Origin: Adineta vaga
Taxonomy: Eukaryota > Rotifera
Assembly (NCBI GenBank): GCA_021613535.1
Contig: CP075493.1
Span: 6,882,001 to 6,946,000, forward strand
DNA: 64,000 nucleotides
Direction of reading: 5' to 3'
Within the stretch, counting starts at the first letter, position 1, and the number at the start of each line of letters is the position of its first letter. The notes under the pieces are model-generated. The model was not told where the DNA came from and did not search any database. It saw only the letters and a list, made by a program, of their open reading frames with translations. Shown in pieces: positions 21,491-32,544 of the stretch. A program made the position numbers and the translations under genes.

Positions 21491-24490
21491 ATGCTGAAAG
21501 GAATTATATTATTATTCGTTTTTGTTACAACACTATTAGCTGAATATAATCCTGTCGAAAAAATCGCTTGGTGGGATACTGTAAGACAGATTTTTCAAAT
21601 GAAATGAAAATCATAGATTTTATGTTTCTAGGATGATCTCAACGAGTACAAAGACCACACACGTCGTGTCCCATTTCCAGAATGTCTGCTATCTGGTTCC
21701 AAAGGAAAATATCTCGATTCGTCATCATTGGGAAATTTATTTAACAAAGCTCTTCGTGATGAAGAAAAAAATTTAATAAATGAACGTTATGAAAACAAAA
21801 AACATAACTATAGTAATTTTAATGATAACTATTGAAACTAGAATACTTATTGCTCATTTTTATTATAAGATGATTTAATGGATGATGATGCATATGGATC
21901 AAGCAAAGATTACAGTAAATCTCGACAAGCTGCTACTGCTGCTGTACGATTAACACAAGATATTATGACCGTACTTGCTTGTGATCTGAATGGAACAGAT
22001 TCGAAGAATTTGTAAGAAAAATATGACTATTTGATATATATATTTTTTTCTATTAACATTCAATTGTTCTAGAGATAAATTTCTTCAAAAATTCAAAATG
22101 CCCGAAGAATTCTGTAGATATCATGACAAACCTGATTGTGATGGCAAGAAAACATATCGAACATCTACGGGTATTTGTAACAATCTTGACCGACCATATG
22201 AAGGCAGTTCTCAAACAGCTTATGCACGTGTTATGACAGCTGATTATGATGACCGTATGTTTTATAAGAAAAATACCTTTCAAATTGAATAAGATTGATT
22301 AATATATTGTTGTATTTTTGAAAAGATCTTAGCAAACCTCGTCGACGCGCTTATAATGGTGGTGCATTACCATCATGTCGTCAAGTTAGTTTATCATTTG
22401 GTTCAAAACCAATCTTCAATCGTGAATATAATAATTTTTTCGTTACATTTGGACAATTTATTGGACATGATATATCGCTTGCTACTCCAGTAACTGATAC
22501 TTATCTTACACCAATTTCCTCATGTTCATGTGATTCAAAATATGATTGGAATAAATGTACAGTTATTGATATTAAACCTGATGATCCATATTTACGTGGA
22601 CAAAAATGTATGGCTTTTCCAGCTACAGCTCAAGCATTTAAAAATCAAATTTGTTCACTTGGTGTCAAAGAACAAATGAATGGAAATACACATATTCCTG
22701 ATTTATCTGTTCTCTATGGTAATACATTACGTACAGCTGCGATTGTACGTACAACAGATCATGGTTTATTAAAATCAACAAGAACACATTGGGCTAAAAT
22801 GGAAATGCCACCATGTCAACGTGAAGGCAAATCTTGTGTTGATGGAACATATAAGAAACAATGTTTTGCCGGAGGTAAATAAATATTTAGTTCTTCTTTT
22901 CGAATTTTGATTCATCATTGAAATATTTCGTTTGAATAGGTGATTCACGTTTGATGGTTACTCTTGCATTTACTGGTATTCAAACAATGTTTTTACGTAA
23001 ACATAACGAATTAGCTCGAGGTTTGGCTAAATTAAATCCATCATGGAAAAATAATAAAATCTATGAAGAAGCTAGAAAGATTAATATTGCTATTTTTCAA
23101 GATGTCTTTTATGTTCACTGGCTTCCTATACTCTTTGGAACAACTGAATTTGAAGCTCGTTTTGGTCGCATCGGTGAATCAACTTACAACAGCAATGTAA
23201 GTCGTATACATGTGAAGAACACTAAATTAATCGAATGTTTTATTAAATATCTTTAGATTCCACCAGTTGTATTCAATGAAGTTGCAGTAGCTGCCTTCCG
23301 TTTACATACATTAGTTCGTGATTTATTCAGTCGATGTATGCCTGATCGTAATCGTATTGATGAATTATGGTTACATGATATTAGTGCTAAAGCTAAATAT
23401 GCTTATGAGTAAATATCATATAAAATTATTTATTTCACTAAACAAAACATCAGACATAGACTAATTTATAATAAGCATTCATCTTTATAATTTTTGGTAG
23501 GAGAGATAAATCAAAACGAGATTTCCATAGTAACATATATATACATGCTTGTTATACTATGTGTAACATCGTCATACCTATTTAACTGTTCAGAGAAATT
23601 TAAGTTCTTTCATATCAGAAATATCATTTAATCCTTTCCGTTTGTCTTTACATAGAGATATGTTACGCTTTTATTTTTTTTATTTTATAGTATTGAAAAT
23701 AACGGTATTGATTCTATCCTCTGTGGTCTCTTTTATGATTTTGGTTTTGCTCATGATGGCAATTTTGCTCATCAAATTCATAATCGTTTATTCGAATCAA
23801 CAAATCAATATGGACAATTATGGCGCAACGATTTAGTCGCTATCAATATCTGCCGTGGTCGAGAACATGGAATTCGAGGCTATAATGATTATCGAGAATA
23901 TTGTAAATTACCTAAAGCACGTTACTTTGATGATTTTGGAGATACAATTAATTATGATGGTATTAAATTCTTAGAAAGTGTCTATGGGTAAGTTGAAAGA
24001 TAAAGTTTTGTTTGTTGAATTTTTTTTTCAATTCTTTTTACATATGAATCGTTTATCTTTAGACATCCAAATGATGTAGATCTATTTGTTGGTATTAATT
24101 TGGAAGATCCATTACCCGGTGCTCTTGTTGGATCCGTTTCTGCATGTTTACTTAGTTTACAATTTAAATCACTTCGTGATGGTGATCGATTATTTTATTC
24201 ACATAGTGGCGTGTTTACACCAAGTATGGTTATATACGATTGAATTTCTATTTCAAATAAGAATTCTTTAGATCAATTGAATACTATTCAAAACTATAAA
24301 TTCCATTGCTTCGTCTGCTCAGTTGTTGACATCGATGAAGTACCACGCAATCCATTTAAGCCACCAAATGAAACTGAGTAAGATAGAAATAAAGAAATTC
24401 ACGTTTATTCTTTCTTTTCTTTGTTTTAGTAATCCATTGGAATCATGTAAAGAATGTTTCGAATTCGATCTACAAGATTGGAAAGAATAA
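21491..24490 (+). CDS. Secreted animal haem peroxidase A
   Basis: Member of the animal peroxidase-cyclooxygenase superfamily (peroxinectin/peroxidasin-like catalytic domain), oxidising substrates with hydrogen peroxide outside the cell or in vesicles. A signal peptide (MLKGIILLFVFVTTLLAEYN) is followed by a pro-region and the domain. Landmarks are TGICNNLDRPYEGSSQT, the distal motif FGQFIGHDISLATP (about 22449-22490) with the distal His and calcium-binding Asp, SRLMVT with the distal Arg, HNELARGLAKLNPSW, AAFRLHTLVRD with the likely proximal His, and INICRGREHGIRGYND. The Asp that forms a haem ester in myeloperoxidase is Gly here, and the second ester residue, a Glu, is Val. Covalent haem attachment is therefore unlikely. 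One intron near 23410-23690 is longer than the rest. A paralogue follows at 25433 on the same strand. Confidence 0.88.
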
Positions 24491-25432
24491 AGAGCGGTTT
24501 TAAAAATTTCGAACAAATGGATTTTCAAGATTCTTTTTTTTTAATTGTGCCCATGTTTGTTTATTTAGTTTGGAGAAGAAAAAGAAGCATATCATGTTTG
24601 TTTTGATTTATCGAGTGTGTCTATGCGTTGCTTCACTTGTTTTATTGTTTTATAACATACAAAAAATAAATAAAAACATAAAAATAACTCACAACAAGCT
24701 TTATTTAGAAAGGCCAATTAAATTGAATTTATTTTGTTTCACATGTGTGATGTGCGGTCAATGAATACATAAAATATAATCTACACTTTATGGGCAACAA
24801 TAATAATCGAAAGGATATTTCGGAAAATAGGTGTTTTATTCAAAATATTGATTAAATTAGAAAGTCTTTTTTCAAATCTTTCCGAATTCCAAAACGATCT
24901 CAAAGTTCCCGTTGATCTGATCGAAAAAATATTCTAGATCAAAATTTGATAGAAGAATAGTTAAGATATCTAATTAGTTAATCCTATGTTTGAGTAGTTC
25001 ATTTATAAGCAATTGACAAAATTAGATGCAAAGAACCCACCAGAGGTCAAATATCTATTTCTAAATCATTCTTAAATAAAGTGAATTTCTGATTCTGTTT
25101 TATATACAAATCGTGTTATCAAACCCTCGAATCGATGTAATAGTTCAAGTTGATATCATATACATGTATACATATCTATACATAAAGACGATGATGACGA
25201 TCTATATATGTACATATATATATATACAAGAAATTTTGTTTTCAAGTAGATAATCTTTTTTCTTTCTCTCGCTGTGAATGTTTTCGAGAATACGAATACC
25301 CTAGATCGAAAACATCTGAGTCTAATATCGATATATATACACATGCAATTTGGTTTGACCTTAGAGCATTTTAAACTATTTCAAATGTTATAACCCTTTC
25401 TGATTTTTTATTTCAGTATAGAATATATAACG
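24491..25432. other. Intergenic, 0.94 kb between the two peroxidase genes
   Basis: AT-rich with TATA-like runs around 25150-25220. No exon is recognisable. It should contain the second peroxidase promoter; a TTTCAG site (25411-25416) lies 17 bp before the ATG. Confidence 0.45.
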
Positions 25433-28251
25433 ATGAGAGCGTTGTTAATTTTCAGCGTGCTCTGTATTACCATTTTGACAATCAATGGTCAATGGAATAC
25501 TTTCCAAAACACACAACGTGCACAACCAGTTTCATTTGATCAATCACCGCGATGGATGCAAAATGAACAAAACACTCAATTTGTTCCTCGAAATAATAAT
25601 AATAATGGTTTTCGAACACAAGTAGATGCTCGAATTCCATTTCCAAATTGTCTTTCAACTGACACTGCAGCATCATGGTTGAATGCACAAGCGCTACAAA
25701 ATTTATTCCAAACTAAAGTTCAAGAAGAAGATAGAAAATTAACACAAGAACGTGTTCGTAATGATAATTTAAATAACAGTATGTAACGATAGATTTTTAA
25801 AATCGAACAAAACGAACTTACCATTTCTGTCTAGATGATGTTATGGATTTTGACGCTGTACAATTACGAGCAGATACACATAATGGTGCATTGATTGCCC
25901 GAGCTGCAACTAAAGTTGCTCAAGAACTTATGGCACAGTAAGAAATGCTGATGTCAGATTCATTTATTTTTCTTTCATCTTAGACTTGGATGTGAAACAA
26001 ATGCCACTATCACTCAACAACTGTAAGAAAATTTTATTCTATAATTCGACAATAATTAAGAAAAATATTCTTATTTAGTGATGATTTCTTGAAACGAATT
26101 CGTATGCCTGCAGATTCCTGTGCATTTAGTTCGAATCCAGATTGTAGCAATTTTGTACGATATCGAACAGTAACCGGTGTATGTAATAATCTTCAACGTC
26201 CATATGAAGGAAGTTCTCAAACAGCTTATGGACGTTTATTACCAGCAGCTTATGATGATGGTACGATTTTGATTAGTCTCACACTATATTTCTTGATATA
26301 ATTATTACTATTGATGGATTAATTCATTATTTTTCTTGTTCTATTTTTAGGTTTAAGTACACCACGTTCACAATCAGTTCTCGGTGGTCCATTACCATCA
26401 TGTCGTCAAATTAGTTTAGCTATGGGTTCAAAACCAGCCTTCGATACTTCATATACCAATTTCTTTGTTGCTTACGGTCAATTTCTTGTTCATGATATAA
26501 CTTTAGCTGTACCTGTTACCGATTCCGGTCGTACTCCAATTTCATCGTGCGGTTGTAACTCGCGCGATACAGATATGTGTACTGTTTTGGATGTTACTTC
26601 AAATGATCCATTTATGGCGGGACAACAATGTATGGCAACACCAGCAACAGCTCAAGCTTTTACGGATCAAATTTGCGCACTTGGTGTCAAAGAACAGATG
26701 AATGGTAATTCACATTATATCGACTTATCAGTTACATATGGTAGTACAAGACAAACAGCTCATGGTTTACGTAGTGGTACTAGAGGTTTATTAAAATCAG
26801 CCAAACGACCATGGTCCAAATTTGAACTTCCACCTGGCCAACGTGAAGGTAAATCGTGTATCGATGCAACAGCAACAGACCGATGCTTTGCTGGTGGTGA
26901 TTCACGTTTGATGGAAAACGTTCTCTTATCTGGTCTTCAGTCTCAATGGTTACGTTCCCATAATATTTTCTCAGCTGAACTTGAAAGCATTCATCCTGAA
27001 TGGAAAAATAATGATAATATTTTATACGAAGAATCAAAAAAGATCTTAGCTGGTCTTCATCAACGCTTTGCATATGACGATTGGTTGCCAATATTAATTG
27101 GTAGAGAAGCAACACAACGCTTTACCGGTGATAATGGTTTATTTAGCAAATATGATCCATCAGTATGTATAAGTTATGAATGTGTATATAAAAGAAAATA
27201 TTACTTTCCTAGACACCAGCTGTTGTATTTAATGAAGCTGCAACTGCTGCATTACGTTTACATACTTTAGTTCGTGATTTACTTACACGTTGTACACCAA
27301 AAGGTGAATTTATTGATCAAATTTGGTTACGTGATATCAGTGCCAAATGTAAATTAGCATATGAGTACTTGAAAAAAACAATAAATCTTTTCGGATATGA
27401 ATGCATCTTTCTGTTTGATTTTTCTAGTGCCAAAAATAATGGTGTTGACTCATTCATCTGTGGTGCCTTATTTGATTATGGTTTTGCTGGTGATACAAAT
27501 TATGCTCAAACTATTCATCATCGTTTATTTGAATCGACAAATTCACAAGGTGAATTGAGACGTAACGATCTTGTTTCAATTAATATCTGTCGTGCTCGAG
27601 AACATGGTATTCCGGGTTATAATGCTTTCCGAGAACTTTGTGGACTTAAACGTGCAACTCAATTCCAAGATTTTACTGATACAATGAGTTTTGAAAACGC
27701 AGAAAAATTGCAATTGATTTACAAGTAAGTTATTCCTTCTATTAATCTATATACAATAAGTATTCGAATTGATTTTTAGACATCCTGAAGATGTTGATCT
27801 TTTTATTGGTATCAATCATGAAAATCATGTACGTGGTGGTTTAGTTGGTCCTGTTTCAGCATGTATCATTGGTACACAATTTCGACACCTTAAATATGGT
27901 GATCGTCATTTCTATAAACATGAAGGTGTATTTACACCAGGTATGTTATATAACATTTGTATATGTACGTCATTATTAGATGTGTATCTTTTTATTTAGA
28001 ACAACTCAATTCTATAAATAAATATTCACATCAATGTTTCGTTTGTCATACCACTGATATTGAAAAAGTTCAAGCTAATCCATTCAAACCAGCAAATGAT
28101 CAAACGTAAGTCATTTCTTAATGCTTTAGATCAATAAATATAGAGAACATTGATTTGTTTGTCTTATTGTAGAAATCCATTAGGATTATGTAGTGAATGT
28201 CCTATTTTTGACTTCAATCCATGGCGTGGTAATGTACGTACTATGGGTTAA
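25433..28251 (+). CDS. Secreted animal haem peroxidase B
   Basis: Tandem paralogue of peroxidase A, same exon order and motifs. A signal peptide (MRALLIFSVLCITILTINGQ) is followed by a Gln/Asn-rich pro-region that differs from gene A. The domain has TGVCNNLQRPYEGSSQT, distal motif YGQFLVHDITLAVP (about 26473-26510), DSRLMENVLLSG with the distal Arg, HPEWKNND, AALRLHTLVRDL with the likely proximal His, and INICRAREHGIPGYN. The first haem-ester Asp is Val here, but the second (Glu, three residues after the Arg) is kept, unlike gene A. The C-terminus (CSECPIFDFNPW) matches gene A's ECFEFDLQDW. The two enzymes have probably diverged in haem linkage or substrate. Secretion is inferred from the signal peptide. 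Confidence 0.88.
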
Positions 28252-29011
28252 ACATCAAGAAACTTTTTTTTCTTACGTTAGTTTTTGTGAAAAGTGTGTT
28301 TTTATGTATGAAAACAGTTGATTTTGTTTTTAAACATTCGATTGACTTTGCTTTTTTTTCCATTCTTTTACAAAACAAAATAAAAACGAGAAAAACTTCA
28401 GATAAAAATATTTGATTACATCATTGCAAAAACTATACTACTTATTATTTAGAGAGATAGATCGATATCAAGAACTCTTTTTATGACATGATCAACTCAT
28501 TCGTATCGAAGTTTCTATCTATCAGCATATTTACTTCGTGAAAACTTCTCAAAAGTTATCTCTTACTAATTTCAATTATTTCTCTATCATGGTTCACATT
28601 CATATGCACACATTTAACTGCTATTTTCAATATTCAATTGCTTTATCGAAAGATATCAATACATACCTTTCATAAAAGTTTTTCTCTTTATATTCGACAA
28701 AACGAGAGCGTCCTCTGTTTCTTTGTTTTCCTAATGGTTTATGAACTCAACATATGAATAGAATGAAAACTGCATTACCGTGTTAGAATAGCTAATGTTT
28801 ATTCATTCCCATTGAATTGAATAACCATCCTATTCTTTTTGTATGTATATGTTTTTTTTTTCAAGTTTAAGAAGTATAATAATCAATTATTTTATTTTTT
28901 TATTGTAATTTTAGACGTGTTGACTAATTAACATCGTTCAACAATAAGGTCTTAGTGCCTGGATCCCAATCCAATCTTCCCCTAAATTCTTTTTTCGAGT
29001 CAATAGATAAA
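28252..29011. other. Intergenic and probable 5' UTR, 0.76 kb
   Basis: 3' flank of peroxidase B and the leader of the hnRNP K gene. A TTTTAG (28909-28914) could be a 5' UTR acceptor. The hnRNP K frame stays open upstream to 28955 but only from GTG, so the ATG at 29012 is preferred. Confidence 0.45.
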
Positions 29012-30371
29012 ATGACATCCTCCGATGATGAATATGGTCAAGTATTAAATAATAACACTACGAATAATGTTAGTAATCGACGTATGAATAGCAATAGTAA
29101 TAATCCTCATCCATCTGCGTCTAATGTTGAAATTCGTCTATTAATGACTTCTCGTGATGCTGGAGCTGTTATTGGTTCGTATTGTTCTTTTATTTTCTCT
29201 TTTCAAAATTTTTTACAAACGATCTTGTAGGTAAAGGTGGTTCGGCAATACAAAAACTTCGTGCTGATCATCCACGTATTATTTTACAAGTGCCTGATTG
29301 TGCCTCACCTGAACGTGTATTAATACTCAGTGGCGAAGAAGAACAATGTTTTGATGCATTATATCAAATCATTCCATGTTTAACTGATAGTATTCGTCTT
29401 TCAGCATTTAATCGTAGACGTAATACATCATCAGGAGGAAATACTGATCAAATACAAGCAAATCATAATGATGAGCAATCGGCATCAGAACTTCGTATAC
29501 TTGTTCATCAAATTTATTGTGGAGCAATTATTGGTAAAGGTGGACAACATATCAAAGAATTAAGACAAACTTATAATCTCGATATTAAAGTCTTCTCACA
29601 ATGTTGTCCATTAAGTCATGAAAGAGTCATTTCTTTACATGGCAAACCTGAAGATATTCTTGAATGTTTAAAAGTTAGTATAAATCTCATAATTGAAAAG
29701 AAATGTTCATTTACAATTATATATTAGAATATTTATAATCTCATGGCATCATCAGCACAACAACCTCGAGGTTCTCCTTTAATTCAATATGATCCACATA
29801 ATTTTGATATTTATTCTGTTAATGAATATGGTTCGTTTTATTGCCAAATTGATCAATGATGATTAATTATATAAGTTTACTTTGTTTAGGTGGTTTTTCA
29901 TCTGCAGCTGGTGTCGACAATCGATCTGGATATAATTCACGTGGCGCATATTCATCAACTACACCACGAGGTGGTATGTATCCTATTCAACCTTTACCTC
30001 CTCTTGTTGATGTACCTTATGGTGGTGGATCAGGTTTAGGTGCTCGATTTAATAATACTGCCGTACTCACTTCAACACGTGTATGTTATAATATAATTTT
30101 TCTTGTTTCGAATATGTTCATTCATGTTTCTTCATAGGTAACATTACCGAATGAACTAGTCGGAGCTATTATTGGACCACGTGGTGCAAAAATTCAGCAA
30201 ATACGTCAAACAACAAGTGCGAATATAATCATTGATGATCAAGCAATTCCTAGTGGCAATGGTGGAGGTGGCGATAGAATTATTACTATTGAAGGTACAC
30301 CAGAACAGATCAGTCGTGCACAAACGCTTCTTCAACAAGCTGTTCGACAATCTGGTCTTTGGCGACCATAA
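29012..30371 (+). CDS. HNRNPK: Heterogeneous nuclear ribonucleoprotein K-like, three KH domains
   Basis: A poly(C)-binding protein that acts in transcription, splicing and translation control. Start MTSSDDEYGQVLNN at 29012. KH1 is split by an intron inside its GxxG loop: AGAVIG joins GKGGSAIQKLR across 29174-29231. KH2 contains CGAIIGKGGQHIKELR. A Gly/Tyr/Arg-rich linker (about 29890-30075) precedes KH3, VTLPNELVGAIIGPRGAKIQ, followed by DRIITIEGTPEQISRAQ and the end LLQQAVRQSGLWRP. Three KH domains with the third at the very C-terminus, plus the RGG-like linker, match hnRNP K rather than PCBP. KH3 has GPRG where KH1 and KH2 have GKGG, as in hnRNP K family members. Predominantly nuclear by family knowledge. 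Confidence 0.9.
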
Positions 30372-31054
30372 TTCTTGTTATTTTCTTAATTTCTTCTCTC
30401 GCAATCTGATGACATTCTATTCATCTACATTCACACACATATTCAATTCTCTTTTTCTTTTAAAAAGACACATACTTTCATCGCTTCGTTTTATTTCTGG
30501 CTTATGTTCGTATTATATTCCTTCTTATTCATTTCTATACACATTAGAATGTTGATCGATCAACGATTTTTTATTTGTTATCTATGCTTCTATTCTCTCT
30601 TCGTCACTCATTTTTTTTATATAGAATTTCATTTCTGATTTACAATTGTTTCGAAACTGATGATAACATAAACGATATGATAGTTCTGCACTTTTAAGAA
30701 AAAAGAACTTTATTTTTGAATGTATTTCATGGCTAGAATATCGATAGCAATACTAGACAACACATGTTGGTTGTGATATTCTGTTTTCATATTTAATTAA
30801 TTTGCATTTCATACATCGAATATAAATATCAATAGCGATGACAATAATTGTCCTTGAAAACATGAGTCAAACAAATGTACGACATCATTCAGTCATGCAT
30901 GTTTGATCAAATTTTGTCAGAAAAGAAATATATTTACATGATAGTTGTCGTGTCCTATATGACAGTTCGTCATCTATCACCTTCGTAAGAAAAGAACCCA
31001 ATCATCTTATCATAATATTGGTCTTTTCAGTTATTGAGTGTACAATTCAATCTG
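30372..31054. other. Intergenic, 0.68 kb
   Basis: 3' flank of hnRNP K and 5' flank of the Ly6 gene. A TTTCAG site lies at 31025-31030, 25 bp before the Ly6 ATG. No further gene is seen. Confidence 0.45.
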
Positions 31055-31922
31055 ATGTATTATCGATTCGTTTATTTGTTACTTCTTTTTGGAATTTGTA
31101 TTATGACTACTTTGGAATGGGACCTTCTCTTTAATTTCGACGATAATGATAAACTTTTATGTTATTCATGTAAAGGTAATGATTGTAAAGAAGTAACAAA
31201 TAATGATCAAATGAAAATACTTTGTAATAAAAAAACGCAACTTTGTTGGGTAAATACATGTCTTTTTATTTATCAATAAATTCATTTTTTCTTTTTTCCG
31301 ACTATTTTCAAGGCTGGTTATATTGATCAACAACCTTATCGTACATGCGCTAGTCGATATTGTACACCAAGTGATATTTCATTAGATAGCAATATTCGTA
31401 TTGAAACATGTTGTCGTTCAGATTTATGCAATTTGATTTCACGTAAGCGATATTTGTTGTAACAAACTCATGAACTAACATATTTATTGAATTCTATCGA
31501 ATAGAAACTGTTTTTGAATATATACCTACAAGATTCTTCTTCCTATTTGAGAATATTTATTTAGTTAAGACACTGTCTGTCTTTGTGATCTTTTAGTTTC
31601 CGAATCGATATTCGCTACACCATACTCGACATCTTCTCCTATTGAAGATTCTAGTACTATTCAACTCAATACAACGACAAAAACACTACCAGATTATTTT
31701 ATTGGTGAAGAAGAAGAAATAGAAGAGGAATCTCTATCCGCTTTAACTAATAAAGATTCCAATAGCAACGAAGAAGAAAGTATACAACTGTATAAATTAC
31801 ATTTAAATACAACTGCTCCATGGAATCATTTATCCTATGACAAAGACTACAATAATGGTGTTGCATCAATCAGTAGTATTGTCCTTTTTCTAATTCCACT
31901 TTTATTCGTTTTACTATTCTGA
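31055..31922 (+). CDS. Ly6/uPAR (three-finger) domain protein, probably GPI-anchored
   Basis: Three exons: 31055-31249, about 31314-31441 and about 31595-31922. A TTG further upstream is in frame, but the ATG at 31055 fits the signal peptide MYYRFVYLLLLFGICIMTT. The mature part has a ten-cysteine Ly6 pattern starting LLCYSCKGNDC and ending CCRSDLCN, which is the classic C-terminal signature of the fold. A long acidic, Thr/Ser-rich stalk follows (GEEEEIEEESLS). The end is a hydrophobic tail (SSIVLFLIPLLFVLLF) with no cytosolic part, as expected for GPI attachment. Ly6 proteins are cell-surface or secreted modulators of receptors. It is more distant from the two Ly6 genes at 43.4-45.2 kb than those are from each other. 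Confidence 0.8.
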
Positions 31923-31947
31923 ATGAAATCATTATTTTGAAAGTTAT

Positions 31948-32183
31948 CTATTCAATATTATCTTCATATTCTTCATCTTCATCTGGTGATAATAATATTG
32001 ACGATTTAAATAACTCATTTTCTTCTTCAACAGTTGGATCATCTCTTTCAATTATTTCGAATTTATATTCATTTTTTGGTAATATATCAATCATATTTGC
32101 TTGAGAAGTTTCATTGAAATTCTTTATACCCCAGCCAATATAAATATTTTCAAAATGATGACGATCACCAACAGTAAAAGCTC
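31948..32183 (-). CDS. Orphan C-terminal coding exon, unknown protein
   Basis: On the minus strand a TTTTTTAG acceptor opens into about 78 codons ending in TAG (31948-31950). The reading contains GDRHHFENIYIGWGIKNF, then IDILPKNEYKFEIIERDDP, then a strongly acidic tail (SPDEDEEYEDN). The composition is that of a real protein, not random AT-rich sequence. The frame also stays open upstream of the acceptor, past a second possible acceptor (ATTTCAG, to 32229). No upstream exon was found before the UNC5 stop at 32545, and the phase does not match an obvious UNC5 donor. It may be the last exon of an unrecognised gene, an alternative UNC5 end or a gene remnant. Confidence 0.35.
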
Positions 32184-32544
32184 CTAAAAAAGATGAAATA
32201 GAGCGAGAAAAGACATTCTGACTGACCTGAAATGTTAGTTGTATGTTTTCAGAGATAAATATATAAGTAAATATGAAACTGATTTGTAGTCTCTGATAGA
32301 TTAGAATTGACTGTGTGAATTTATCGGATACAAATATTATGTCCTTGTTTTAAATATTATTATTACTGAAAAAGAAGCAAGAGGAAGTGAAAATGAATAA
32401 CGACATCTAATACATAGAGATAAAGACGTATAAAAATACCAAAAGAAAACAAAACAAGAGTTTGTCAAAAGACTAAAATTCAAAAGAAAAAAAGAATATA
32501 TCGCCCTGAGTGTGTTTTTCTTCTTTGCACCGTTTATAATTCGA
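32184..32544. other. Gap between orphan exon and UNC5 stop
   Basis: AT-rich, largely A-rich on the plus strand at 32430-32500. I could not place a convincing exon here. It should include the 3' UTR of UNC5. Confidence 0.4.

Noticed and set aside
30156-30350. Minus-strand frame opposite hnRNP K KH3
   Set aside because: Shadow of the KH3 coding exon, which is unambiguous on the plus strand.
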